Origin: Criblamydia sequanensis CRIB-18
GTDB taxonomy: Bacteria > Chlamydiota > Chlamydiia > Chlamydiales > Criblamydiaceae
NCBI RefSeq assembly: GCF_000750955.1
Contig: NZ_CCEJ010000001.1
Coordinates: 1-50,189 of the forward strand
DNA: 50,189 bases
Direction: 5' to 3'
Positions 34,403 through 43,041 of the stretch are shown one piece after another. The first letter of the stretch is position 1. Each line of letters opens with the position of its first letter. The translations under genes were made by a program, and so were the position numbers. The notes under the pieces are model-generated. The model saw nothing but the letters and a program-made list of their open reading frames with translations, was not told the DNA's origin and ran no database searches.

Positions 34403-35272
34403 TTAGAAGAACCAGTTAAATCCAACTGTGATTGGTAGTTGGAACAAAGGACCAGTGTGTCCAGGAGAGAGAACTTCTGCAAGGATATCTGGTGTTGTAA
34501 CCGGAGATGGAATAAGAATTGATTCGTTAGGTTTAAAGCAACCTGACCATAAAGCTTCAACCATGAATACAAATGAGAAGCAGTTGCTGAATTTAGCTTC
34601 AAAACCTAACTGAGCACCGATAGAAGGCACTGTTTGGCGTTTGTAAACTGTAAAGCTATCTTCAAATTCAATCACAAGAGGTGGAACAATGCTTGTGAAG
34701 GTGAAATCGACATCGTATTTAACTTTGTCGTAAAATTTAGCACCAAGCTTAGCGCCTAGGAATGGCCATACTCGGCATCCACATAAATCACAGCCTGTAA
34801 AATGGTATCTAGCTCCAGCATAAAGTGCCCAATCAGAATAGTTGTCGAAACCGAAACTAGCTGTTAATGGGAAACCTGGAACAAAGTCGAAATCAACTTC
34901 ATGTGTTTTTCCACTGGCATGTGTATATGCTCCTTCAAAGAACAATTCCACGTGATCGCTGAATGCATATCCAAGCTCTGCTGAAATTGTCCAAGGAGTA
35001 TCGAATGCGTCATTAAATTTTACAACTGAGAATTCATCTAGAACCCCAATAGGAGCCACAGGCCCTATTATGAGGTTATCGCCGCGATCTGTAAACCAAG
35101 TTGGGGCTACACCGCCGCGAATGCCGACGCCGAAGCTACAAGGTGTTAATGGACCCTCGTAACAGCAGCCGTCGTAACCATAGCTATACCAGTCAGCTTG
35201 GGCTTCCGACTTGAGCCCAAAAAGCATTCCGATGCCCATGGTGAAGAGGACAAATTTTTGAATGAGTTTCAT
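34403..35272 (-). CDS. Porin-like outer-membrane protein with conserved cysteines
   Basis: This 289-aa protein has a signal peptide (residues 1-26, AQA/D) and a beta-rich mature part ending GFNWFF, a C-terminal phenylalanine typical of barrels. Eight cysteines occur after the signal: Cys36, 37, 45, 161, 164, 166, 231 and 245, including CDLCGC, which could give disulphide cross-links as in the chlamydial outer-membrane complex. It resembles the porin families that replace or accompany MOMP in environmental chlamydiae, though I cannot assign it to one. A GGAGGG ribosome binding site and a strong terminator suggest high expression. Confidence 0.75.
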   Translation of the reverse strand: MKLIQKFVLFTMGIGMLFGLKSEAQADWYSYGYDGCCYEGPLTPCSFGVGIRGGVAPTWFTDRGDNLIIGPVAPIGVLDEFSVVKFNDAFDTPWTISAELGYAFSDHVELFFEGAYTHASGKTHEVDFDFVPGFPLTASFGFDNYSDWALYAGARYHFTGCDLCGCRVWPFLGAKLGAKFYDKVKYDVDFTFTSIVPPLVIEFEDSFTVYKRQTVPSIGAQLGFEAKFSNCFSFVFMVEALWSGCFKPNESILIPSPVTTPDILAEVLSPGHTGPLFQLPITVGFNWFF

Positions 35273-35577
35273 TTGGAAGACCCTCCATTTTTTAAGGAAT
35301 TGGCTATCGAAACCACATATACAAACATCTTATAATTTATTCAAATCTTTACTTTGCAAAAAACAAAAATAATTTCTTTTTTTATAGCATTTTGTGAAGC
35401 TATTTTGCCATAAGAAATCAATATTTAATTTTGCTATATCATCTTATTTTTTAATAACTTATAAAGGTAATTTTTAGTTCGCGGTTGCTATAAAAAAATA
35501 GCAATTTTTTTAGCAAAAAAAAAATTAAAAAAAATATAATTTGCTATCACTTTTTATAAAAAAAAATGGATTTTGCC
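35273..35577. other. Gene-free, very AT-rich divergent intergenic stretch with repeated TTGCTAT
   Basis: This 305-base stretch between the porin-like gene (minus) and a glycosyltransferase (plus) contains TTGCTAT at 35431, 35485 and 35541, about 55 bases apart. A hairpin TTGCTAT/ATAGCAA (35485-35491, 35498-35504) is followed by seven T. Long A-runs suggest bent DNA. I see no gene. Confidence 0.45.
35316..35344 (-). promoter_or_regulatory. Candidate promoter of the porin-like gene
   Basis: On the minus strand TTGAAT (35344-35339) and TATATG (35321-35316) are separated by 17 bases, giving a leader of roughly 35-40 bases before the ATG at 35272. Confidence 0.45.
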
Positions 35578-36600
35578 ATGAAAATATTGCAAATAGCCCC
35601 GCCCGTTTTCAAAATTCCGCCGGATGGCTATGGCGGCACTGAAAGAATTATTTACTATTTGACGGAAGAGCTTGTAAAGCAAGGTCATGAAGTATCAATT
35701 TTAGCAAGCGTTGATTCCAAAACAAACGCCAAACTTATACCTTATTCTGATAGCTTGAGGGGTAAAAATGACTCGAGAAGCCTTTTTAGAGCCTATAATA
35801 ACTTATTCGAAATAATAGCTGACGTATCAAAAAATTATGATATCCTCCATTTTCACTTAAGCAACTTAAATCAATTCTTATTCACAGCACGAATTAAAGC
35901 CCCTTTTTTAACAACGATCCATGATCCTTTAAGCGATGAAAAAGTTAAATGGATCATGGAAAAAATGCCGAAAGCGTTTCTTTCCGCAATTTCAAATAGC
36001 CAAAAAGAGAGCTATAAAGGCTTGAACTGGATAGGGGTGCAGCATCATGGCTTGCCAAAAGATCTATTTGATTTTTCTGAAAATACCGATGGATATTTAC
36101 TTTATCTTGGGAAGCTTGCAGAAGAAAAAGGATTTGATGACATCTTAAGGCTTGCTTACATGTCCAAAAAAAAATTTAAGGTAGCAGCTAAAAAAGATGA
36201 TAAGCCTTTTTCAAAGCAATCCATAAAAATTATGAAACAACTAACTGGGATTGAGTATTTTGAAGAAGTGGGAGGGGATTTAAAGAAAAGCCTTCTTGCT
36301 AAAGCTGATGGCTTGATTCTTCCGATTCGATGGAATGAGCCTTTTGGTCTTGTGGCTATTGAAGCCCTAGCTTCCGGCACTCCTGTGATTGCAAGAAAAA
36401 AAGGCGCTTTACCTGAAATTATAAACGAAGCTCAAAACGGCTTTTTTTTCACAACTCTTCATGAAGCTTTAGAAAGAATCGACAGACTTCCTGAAATAAA
36501 AAGGGAAAATTGCAGAAAAAGTTTTGAAGAAAATTTTACGGTTGAAAAGATGACAGCCGGATATATACGGTTTTATTTAAAGATTTTGGAGCAAAGCTGA
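35578..36600 (+). CDS. Glycosyltransferase family 4-type protein
   Basis: This is a GT-B glycosyltransferase of about 340 aa. The N-terminal donor/acceptor loop PPDGYGGTERIIYYL is typical of GT4 enzymes. In the C-terminal half are YLGKLAEEKGFDD (donor domain start), PIRWNEPFGLVAIEALASG (the E-x7-E motif) and TPVIARKKGALPEI. Both catalytic glutamates (in WNEPFGLVAIEA) are present. The frame opens at 35566; the second ATG at 35578 (MKILQIAPP) matches the family start. No operon partner is adjacent. The substrate is unknown; a surface glycan or glycogen-related role is possible. Confidence 0.85.
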   Translation: MKILQIAPPVFKIPPDGYGGTERIIYYLTEELVKQGHEVSILASVDSKTNAKLIPYSDSLRGKNDSRSLFRAYNNLFEIIADVSKNYDILHFHLSNLNQFLFTARIKAPFLTTIHDPLSDEKVKWIMEKMPKAFLSAISNSQKESYKGLNWIGVQHHGLPKDLFDFSENTDGYLLYLGKLAEEKGFDDILRLAYMSKKKFKVAAKKDDKPFSKQSIKIMKQLTGIEYFEEVGGDLKKSLLAKADGLILPIRWNEPFGLVAIEALASGTPVIARKKGALPEIINEAQNGFFFTTLHEALERIDRLPEIKRENCRKSFEENFTVEKMTAGYIRFYLKILEQS

Positions 36601-36638
36601 CTTAACGAACCACTCTCGCGTATAGAGTCATTTTAGAG

Positions 36639-36655
36639 GAGACTTCTTTCGAAAT
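36639..36655. repeat. Solo terminal repeat of Family 1
   Basis: GAGACTTCTTTCGAAAT matches the terminus of the 41.6 kb element, but no partner end is seen before hemG. The following roughly 225 bases contain a hairpin (CCTAACGGATTAGG, 36848-36861) and no gene. It may be the remnant of a different element with the same ends. Confidence 0.5.
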
Positions 36656-36879
36656 TTAAGAGATTCTAAATCGGTAACTGTATCCATACTATAAACATCT
36701 CTTGTAGTCATAATATATGGGGATCATTTTTGAGGCCGAAAATTTTTGAGATTTCTTCGTGAGGGTCTTTAAATGCAATGACTTGTTCTATCTAATTGCC
36801 ATGTTCGAAGGATATCAAAAAATCACTTGGTTAACTGTAGCGCTTGCCTAACGGATTAGGGGCGATAATCAAGGCTTAA

Positions 36880-38265
36880 TTACACCTTTAAGCTTTCACT
36901 TAATTTTTTGGCATTTGAGATGCAGTCATTAATAGAAACGCCTCCAATTCCGCTGCCGCTAAAAATGAATCCCGGAAAATGATTTGCTATTTTTTCTTGA
37001 AGCTCATGGATTCTATCCAAGTGTCCTAATTGATATTGGGCAATTGCTTCTTTAGCTCTAAAGATAAGAGATTCTTCAAAAGGCTCATCAATATCAAGAT
37101 GCTTTTTTAAAGCTTTTTTTGCGATCGAAAGCAGCTCCTTTTGATCTAAATTTAGAAGATTCGGTTGACGCATTCCGCCTAACATGAAAGTGATGCGTGT
37201 TTCTTCAGGAGCTCTATTTTGCGATGGAAAGGCAATGGAATCAAAAACCGCGCCCAATACCGATTCATTTTTTTCCGTTTCAGGAACAAGGTATCCAAAG
37301 CCCTCTGACTTAAGAATCTTTTTTTTCCAACCTAAGCAGATTAGAGCAAAAGAAGCATAGCTTGTATCAAAAGCTTGAGAGTCGAGAAGATCCTTATAAT
37401 CGTTTGGCAAAAGAGATCTATTTTCAAAAAGAGGTAATGTCGAAATGACAGTGTCTTTTTTAAAAACGGATCCTTCTTTTGTCTTTAAAAAGAAATGGCC
37501 ATCCCTTCTTTCAATCGTTGCAATTGAGGAATTTAGATGGCAATCCACCTTTTTTTGAATAGCTTCATAAAGGGTTTTAGGAAGCATTTCAACGCCTTTG
37601 TCAAAAGAAAATAAAGCGCTTTTTCGTGTTTTGGTTAATAGATCGTTCTCCAAAGTAACATCTTGTTTTTCCTTATTGAAAAGCAAACCTAATACTAAAG
37701 ACGGGTATTTTTTTTCTAAATCCGAAAATCTAGATAAACATGCCTTTAATGAAAGCTCATTTGCTTTTCCCCCAAAAATACCTGTGACAAAAGGATCGAC
37801 ATATTGTCTTGTAAAATCTCTTCCGAAGCGTCTTAAAAAAAAGGCTTCTATCGATTCTTCTTCATGGCTCCCTTTTCTTGCAAAGAGATCATTCAAGAGA
37901 GCTTTAACGATTAATCTACCTGATTTTGTAAATAAGAGTTCAAAAATACTTTTAGGAATAGGGTCTAATTTTCCCTCTTTTAATAGGTATCGTCTTTGAG
38001 AGGGCAGACTTGCAAAAATAAGGTTTTCCTTAAGTCCAAGTTCTAAAGCGAGCGAAAGCGTTTCAAGCCCTTTTCCTTGAGCCCTTAAGTTCCTTGGGCC
38101 CACTTCAAATTGATATCCCTTACTATGGATAGTTCTAATCCAACCGCCCATGCGATTTGATTTCTCAAAAAGGGAAATATGAAGGTTATTATGATATTTT
38201 TTTTTAAGAAAATAAGCCAAGGCAAGCCCGCTTATTCCTCCACCCAAAATGGCAACTGATTTCAT
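36880..38265 (-). CDS. hemG: Protoporphyrinogen oxidase (HemY-type, annotated hemG in chlamydiae)
   Basis: This is an FAD-dependent oxidase of about 461 aa that oxidises protoporphyrinogen IX (or coproporphyrinogen III in the alternative pathway). The N-terminal dinucleotide-binding motif is VAILGGGISGLALAYFL. RMGGWIRTI and KGYQFEVGPRNLR follow, and the C-terminal FAD contact is FIFSGSGIGGVSINDCI. Its ATG overlaps the hemE stop by 4 bases. It is HemY-like by fold, not the flavodoxin-like HemG of E. coli. It is the last gene of tkt-hemE-hemG. Confidence 0.93.
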   Translation of the reverse strand: MKSVAILGGGISGLALAYFLKKKYHNNLHISLFEKSNRMGGWIRTIHSKGYQFEVGPRNLRAQGKGLETLSLALELGLKENLIFASLPSQRRYLLKEGKLDPIPKSIFELLFTKSGRLIVKALLNDLFARKGSHEEESIEAFFLRRFGRDFTRQYVDPFVTGIFGGKANELSLKACLSRFSDLEKKYPSLVLGLLFNKEKQDVTLENDLLTKTRKSALFSFDKGVEMLPKTLYEAIQKKVDCHLNSSIATIERRDGHFFLKTKEGSVFKKDTVISTLPLFENRSLLPNDYKDLLDSQAFDTSYASFALICLGWKKKILKSEGFGYLVPETEKNESVLGAVFDSIAFPSQNRAPEETRITFMLGGMRQPNLLNLDQKELLSIAKKALKKHLDIDEPFEESLIFRAKEAIAQYQLGHLDRIHELQEKIANHFPGFIFSGSGIGGVSINDCISNAKKLSESLKV

Positions 38266-39275
38266 TTTCTGATCGCTTCTAGTAGAGAGTAAATGGCTTC
38301 CACCTTAGTTTCTTTTAAAACACCGTGTCCTAAATTAAAAATAAAGCCTGGATCATGAGCCATTTCATGGGTTATTTTTTTAGCATTTTCTTGTATAATC
38401 TCTTTATTCTCAAGCAAGGTTAAGGGGTCTAAATTTCCTTGCAGACATACTTTGTTTCCAAAAACCTTTCGGGCTTCTTTTAAAGAAACGCTAGCATCTA
38501 GGCTTACGGCTTGGGATCTTAATTCTACTTGTTCCCGGCTGTAATTTATTCCACCTTTGCAAAAAAGAATGATGGGCTTATTTAAGGGACGCAATTCTTC
38601 AAGTATGTAATGGGTATGTTTCAAAATGGATTTATATTTTGTGGGGGGGACTATCTGAGCCCAAGTGTCAAAGATTTGCAAAGCATCGCACCCCGCATCG
38701 GCTTGCCATTTTAATAAATCAATGACCGCCGATGAAAGAATCTTAAGCAAGTGATCAAAGTGTTCCGGATGCTCTTCCATCCACTTCAAAGTTAATTTAA
38801 AATCAGAGCTTGATTTACCCTCAATAATATAAGAGGCTAGGGTCAATGGGGCTCCCGCAAACCCGATTAATGGGACCGGGTTCTCATTTTTTGTAATCTC
38901 GATCGCTTTTTTTAAGTTCTGAAGTAAATCACAAGCTTTACTTAAAGATATTTTTTTTATGTCTTCCGGTTTCTCAAGCCTTTTTTTTAGATAAGGGCCT
39001 TGCAATTCTTTAAAAGAAAAGGGATAGCCGATTAAATCGCCGGCTACCAATATATCCGAGAAGATAATCGCTGCGTCCATTTGAAAACGCTGTATTGGCT
39101 GAAGGGTCACAATAGATGCAATTTCCGGATCTTTTTGCATTTCCTCAAAAGAAAATTTCTTTCGAAAAGCTTGATATTCAGGTAAATAGCGTCCCGCTTG
39201 CCGCATTAGCCAAACAGGGATTTGCGTGGTTTTATTTTGGCAGTTAAGAGCCTCAAGAAAAAGGGAATGCTTCAT
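38262..39275 (-). CDS. hemE: Uroporphyrinogen decarboxylase
   Basis: HemE converts uroporphyrinogen III to coproporphyrinogen III. The family signature PVWLMRQAGRYLPEY is at residues about 19-33 and IGFAGAPLTLASYIIEG is at mid-length. The frame extends to 39377 inside tkt, but the ATG at 39275 (MKHSLFLEALN) has an AAGGAAG ribosome binding site 4 bases upstream and lies just past the tkt stop. The resulting 337 aa is the normal length. Confidence 0.95.
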   Translation of the reverse strand: MKHSLFLEALNCQNKTTQIPVWLMRQAGRYLPEYQAFRKKFSFEEMQKDPEIASIVTLQPIQRFQMDAAIIFSDILVAGDLIGYPFSFKELQGPYLKKRLEKPEDIKKISLSKACDLLQNLKKAIEITKNENPVPLIGFAGAPLTLASYIIEGKSSSDFKLTLKWMEEHPEHFDHLLKILSSAVIDLLKWQADAGCDALQIFDTWAQIVPPTKYKSILKHTHYILEELRPLNKPIILFCKGGINYSREQVELRSQAVSLDASVSLKEARKVFGNKVCLQGNLDPLTLLENKEIIQENAKKITHEMAHDPGFIFNLGHGVLKETKVEAIYSLLEAIRK

Positions 39276-39283
39276 TTTCTTCC

Positions 39284-41323
39284 TTAGAGAATTCGTTTTA
39301 AAATAGAAGGCACTGTAAATCCGAATTCTTCGGCTAATTTTTCGTAAGGCGCTGAAAGCCCATAAGATTTCATGCAAATAGCCGTTCCATCTATCCCAAT
39401 ATATTTATGCCATCCGAGATCAACGCCGGCTTCAATGCTTACTCTTTTTCCTATGTCGCCGCCGAGCAGGCTATTTTTATAAGCCGTATCTTGAGAATCA
39501 AATATCTGAGTGCAAGGCATTGAAATGACACGAACTCCTTTTCCCATTTTTTCAAGTTCTTCAGAAACTTTTAGGGCAAGTTCCACTTCTGAGCCTGTAG
39601 CAATGAGTGTAAAATCAGCTTTTTTCTTTTCTTTTTTTAAAATATAAGCTCCTCTTCCCATTCCTTCATTATAAGGTACATCTGTTTCAGAAAGAGTGGG
39701 TAAGTTTTGTCTCGATAGAGAAAAAGCTGTCGGGCCATGATACTTCAAGGCAGCCATCCAAGCCATTTTAACTTCATTAGCATCAGCCGGTCTTATAAAA
39801 TGCAAGTTCGGAATGGCTCTTAAAGCAGCATAATGTTCAATAGGTTGGTGAGTCGGACCATCTTCACCTAAGAAGATAGAATCATGGGTAAAATGATAAA
39901 TCACTCTTAGCTTCATTAATGAGGCGAGTCTAATGGCATTTCTCATATAGTCTGAAAAAGTTAAGAAAGTGCCGATAAAGGGTAAAATCATCCCGGTTTC
40001 CGTAAGCCCGGAAGCAATAGTTGCCATCCCGAATTCACGGACCCCATACTTAATATTGCGCCCTTTAAACGAGCCTCTTGATACCACAGGATACGCTGTG
40101 ATCATTGTCATATCCGACACGGAAAGATCCGCCGACCCTCCGTAAAGCTCAGGCATAACTTTTGCAAGCTCTTGAATCACAGCATGAGATGCGTTTCTTC
40201 CTGCTATTGGAGATTTGATAGGTAGTGCTTTTAATTCATTTTCCAAATTTTCAGGAATGAATCTTTCCTTCATTTTTTTGTATTCATCATACAAATCCGG
40301 AAAAGCTTCGGACCATTTTTTAAATTGATCATTCCAATTCTTTTCCAGTTTCTCTTCATCTTTCAATTTATTTTTAAAAAATTCGAGTGCGGAGGGGTAA
40401 ACATAAAAAGATTCTAAAGGTAAACCAAGGGCTTCTTTTGTGAGTTTAAGCTCTTCGGCTCCTAAAGGAGAGCCGTGGACTTTGCTTGTTCCGGCTTTGT
40501 TCGGGGATCCTTTGCCGATAATAGTATGTGCTATGATTAAGACCGGTCTATCCTGCCCTTTATTAATTAATGTGAAAACACTATGAATTTCATCGAAATC
40601 ATGGCCATTTATTTCGTATACTTTCCATCCATAGGACTCATACCGTTCTTTGACATTATCACTAAAGCTTTCACTAATCGGTCCATCTAAACAGACTTTG
40701 TTGGCATCGTAAATGGCTACCAAATTATTGATTTGCAAGTTACCGGAAAAAGATGAGACTTCAGAGGATACCCCCTCCATCATATCGCCATCTCCCATTA
40801 AGCAATAAACTTTCGCATCAAAAATTTTATATGAATCCTTATTAAATTTATTTTCAAGTAGCTTAATCCCAAGCGCTTGCCCAACAGCATTTCCGATTCC
40901 CTGACCTAAGGGACCGGTTGTGGTTTCAACACCATCTGTGTCTCCATATTCAGGGTGCCCCGGGGTTTTAGAATGTAATTGTCTAAAATTTTTTATATCT
41001 TCAAGGCTTAAGTTAAATCCCGATAAAAAAAGAAGGGAGTAGAGCCACATGGAGCCGTGACCTGCAGAAAGAACGAAGCGGTCCCTGTTGGCCCAGCTGG
41101 AATTTTTGGGGTTATGCTTTAAGACCATGCCAAAAAGATAAGCTCCAATCTCGGCGCATCCTAAAGGAAGCCCGGGGTGGCCGGAATTTGCTTTTTGAAC
41201 GGCGTCCATGGATAAAATTCGAATAGAGGCGGCAATGTCAGCTAAAGTCTTTTTTAAATCGGAAGAAAGTGCCTTCTTTTCTGCTTCATTTTTATTTTTT
41301 TCCTCGAAATTCAAAGAAGTCAT
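39284..41323 (-). CDS. tkt: Transketolase
   Basis: Transketolase is a thiamine-diphosphate enzyme of the non-oxidative pentose phosphate pathway, 679 aa. Visible motifs are the N-terminal NSGHPGLPLGCAEIG, the ThDP/Mg site GDGDMMEGVSSEV...YDANKV, and the C-terminal LTETGMILPFIGTFLTFSDYMR and HDSIFLGEDGPTHQPIEH. An AAGGA ribosome binding site precedes the ATG. It starts the tkt-hemE-hemG operon. The grouping has no obvious metabolic link, but hemE follows after only 8 bases. Confidence 0.96.
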   Translation of the reverse strand: MTSLNFEEKNKNEAEKKALSSDLKKTLADIAASIRILSMDAVQKANSGHPGLPLGCAEIGAYLFGMVLKHNPKNSSWANRDRFVLSAGHGSMWLYSLLFLSGFNLSLEDIKNFRQLHSKTPGHPEYGDTDGVETTTGPLGQGIGNAVGQALGIKLLENKFNKDSYKIFDAKVYCLMGDGDMMEGVSSEVSSFSGNLQINNLVAIYDANKVCLDGPISESFSDNVKERYESYGWKVYEINGHDFDEIHSVFTLINKGQDRPVLIIAHTIIGKGSPNKAGTSKVHGSPLGAEELKLTKEALGLPLESFYVYPSALEFFKNKLKDEEKLEKNWNDQFKKWSEAFPDLYDEYKKMKERFIPENLENELKALPIKSPIAGRNASHAVIQELAKVMPELYGGSADLSVSDMTMITAYPVVSRGSFKGRNIKYGVREFGMATIASGLTETGMILPFIGTFLTFSDYMRNAIRLASLMKLRVIYHFTHDSIFLGEDGPTHQPIEHYAALRAIPNLHFIRPADANEVKMAWMAALKYHGPTAFSLSRQNLPTLSETDVPYNEGMGRGAYILKKEKKKADFTLIATGSEVELALKVSEELEKMGKGVRVISMPCTQIFDSQDTAYKNSLLGGDIGKRVSIEAGVDLGWHKYIGIDGTAICMKSYGLSAPYEKLAEEFGFTVPSILKRIL

Positions 41324-41554
41324 AGTCGCAAGTCCTTGTTTTGTTCTTTCTTTTTATTTAATCTATCATTGTAAGAGGAAGATTAAACCTAAAGTCCTTT
41401 TTTTTTAATTATTTAATGAGTTTAAGGGTTGTTCAACCTTTTTCCAAGAAAAAATAATTTCTCAAAATTAGCCAACGTGACAAAGAATTGAATCTATTGT
41501 TTATGCCAAAACCCTTCAGTAAAAGGAATTGGTAAATGTCTAAAAATTTCATAA
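41324..41554. other. Gene-free stretch upstream of tkt
   Basis: Part of a 438-base gap between tkt (minus) and the 41762 gene (plus), the rest of which is the complete Family 1 repeat and a short leader. Apart from the repeat I see AT-rich sequence and no gene. Confidence 0.5.
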
Positions 41555-41717
41555 TAGACTTCTTTCGAAAATAGCTTTGATTGGAAAGATGGGCTGGTTT
41601 TGTGCAAATTTTTTGATAAATTTTGAAGGCATAAAATGACCAATGCGCGAAAAATTTAGGAAAAAAGATTCCAATAACCGCAGTTTAACAATTGAATGAA
41701 GTTTCGAAAGAAGTCTA
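41555..41717. repeat. Complete MITE-like element, Family 1
   Basis: A 163-bp element is bounded by perfect 16-bp inverted repeats TAGACTTCTTTCGAAA and TTTCGAAAGAAGTCTA. Flanks are consistent with an AAT (or ATAA) target-site duplication. The interior has no reading frame of note. Related copies lie at 6.8, 15.4 and 31.1 kb, with a solo end at 36.6 kb. The ends recall IS5-like transposase ends, but no transposase is in the window. Confidence 0.85.
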
Positions 41718-41761
41718 ATAATAATATCTCACAAATTTAAACTTTGAGTATGGGGGCTTAA

Positions 41762-42835
41762 ATGGTCGGGACAATAAATCCAATAAAAGTGATTTGCCTT
41801 GCAAATCCAACAGATAGAAGTGAAATGGGTTTTCTTGATACCTTGGCTTTTATGATCCATCAAGTTCATGGGGTTTATCGCTTTGTGGTTAAAGCGGATA
41901 ACTATAACAATAACTTTATTGAAACCATATCAGGCGATTGCATTGAAGCAAAATTCGGAGATCAAAAAATTGTTCAAATAGCGTCTCAAGCGGTCGCAAT
42001 TTCAGCAACCATTGCAGAAGCCGCCAAGGAAAAAACGAAGTTGCAAAAGACTTGCGAGGCAACTTTTGATGCTATGACAACCCCATATCTCTTGCCGCCA
42101 AAAACAAAATGGGAAAAACAAAAAGGGCTTTCTTGGCTTTCGCCCTCTACACTTAATTTTCTAAAAAAATTAGGACAAACCTTCATTAATAGAATAAAAA
42201 GAATTGTTCTTTCCATTTTTGAACTTTTTAAAAGGTTATTTATTTTTAGTATGAAGCTTATGGATATAAAGGATGCTTTTTCTTTTACAGAGCATTTCGC
42301 ACGTGAACGGGTAAGGGAATTCGTTTTAAATTTTAAAAAATGTCTGACGGCTCTTCAAGAAAATAAACAATTTCTATTGTCTTGCTTAAAAGCTAAAGAA
42401 CCCTTTATCGCGCAAATTTTAAAACAGTTCGGTTCGGTGTTTACAGTCGATCACTTGATGAAAGCTGTTATAAAATCGATTGAATCTGTCGAGACTATTA
42501 CGAAAGGTTTAAAAAAAGCAAATGAGGTGGTGAAAGATGTTTTAGGGATAGCCGCCGTTGGGATTTTTAACACTATGGGGATTCTTCCTTGGATATCAAA
42601 TGAATGGGTGGCTCCCATGGCTTCTTCTTCTGAAGAAGCCAATAAATACAAAGATTTTCGCTTTCCTCCCAAAGATTGGGTTCAAATTCCGATTAAAGAA
42701 AAGGAAACGGCCTCCAATACTCTCTTATTTGCGGCTGCAAAAGAGGATAAGGCTCTTGATCTTTTGGATGAAACTCGAATTAAGCTTAACAAGATACAAA
42801 AATCTCCTATTGATCCTAAAAAAATTTTAAAGTAG
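41762..42835 (+). CDS. Unrecognised 357-aa protein
   Basis: I do not recognise this protein. The ATG has a GGGGG ribosome binding site 5-6 bases upstream. There is no signal peptide. Residues about 75-95 are alanine-rich, residues about 130-165 are hydrophobic and basic (INRIKRIVLSIFELFKRLF), and residues about 265-285 (VLGIAAVGIFNTMGILPWI) could be a membrane segment. The C-terminal 60 residues are hydrophilic. The pattern is compatible with a chlamydial membrane or secreted protein, but function is unknown. It follows a repeat element directly. Confidence 0.65.
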   Translation: MVGTINPIKVICLANPTDRSEMGFLDTLAFMIHQVHGVYRFVVKADNYNNNFIETISGDCIEAKFGDQKIVQIASQAVAISATIAEAAKEKTKLQKTCEATFDAMTTPYLLPPKTKWEKQKGLSWLSPSTLNFLKKLGQTFINRIKRIVLSIFELFKRLFIFSMKLMDIKDAFSFTEHFARERVREFVLNFKKCLTALQENKQFLLSCLKAKEPFIAQILKQFGSVFTVDHLMKAVIKSIESVETITKGLKKANEVVKDVLGIAAVGIFNTMGILPWISNEWVAPMASSSEEANKYKDFRFPPKDWVQIPIKEKETASNTLLFAAAKEDKALDLLDETRIKLNKIQKSPIDPKKILK

Positions 42836-42853
42836 ACAATACCCATATTAAAA

Positions 42854-43026
42854 ACCCAAGTGATCGACTTATAATGAGTTCAAATTGGAAATATTTTATC
42901 TTTAAGAAACTTGCAAAATGAGTTTCCCATATTTTTTAATATGATGGCCTTATGTTAAGCCCAAGGCACGAGTTCCTTAGGGAAAAGAACTCGAATCTAA
43001 AGCCAATATAAGTCGATAGCTTGGGT
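42854..43026. repeat. Family 2 inverted-repeat element, copy B
   Basis: The ends ACCCAAGTGATCGACTTATA (42854-42873) and TATAAGTCGATAGCTTGGGT (43007-43026) are inverted repeats with two mismatches. An inner 7-bp stem CGAGTTC/GAACTCG (around 42969-42993) is nested within. The interior shares CTTGCAAAA and CATATTTTTTAATATG with copy A at 22.3 kb. The right end lies 16 bases before the next ATG, so it may form the mRNA leader. Confidence 0.75.
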
Positions 43027-43041
43027 CTAAAGTGTTTTAAA

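Noticed and set aside
39276-39377. N-terminal extension of hemE by 34 codons
   Set aside because: It lies within the transketolase 3' coding end; the ATG at 39275 has a good ribosome binding site and the family start.
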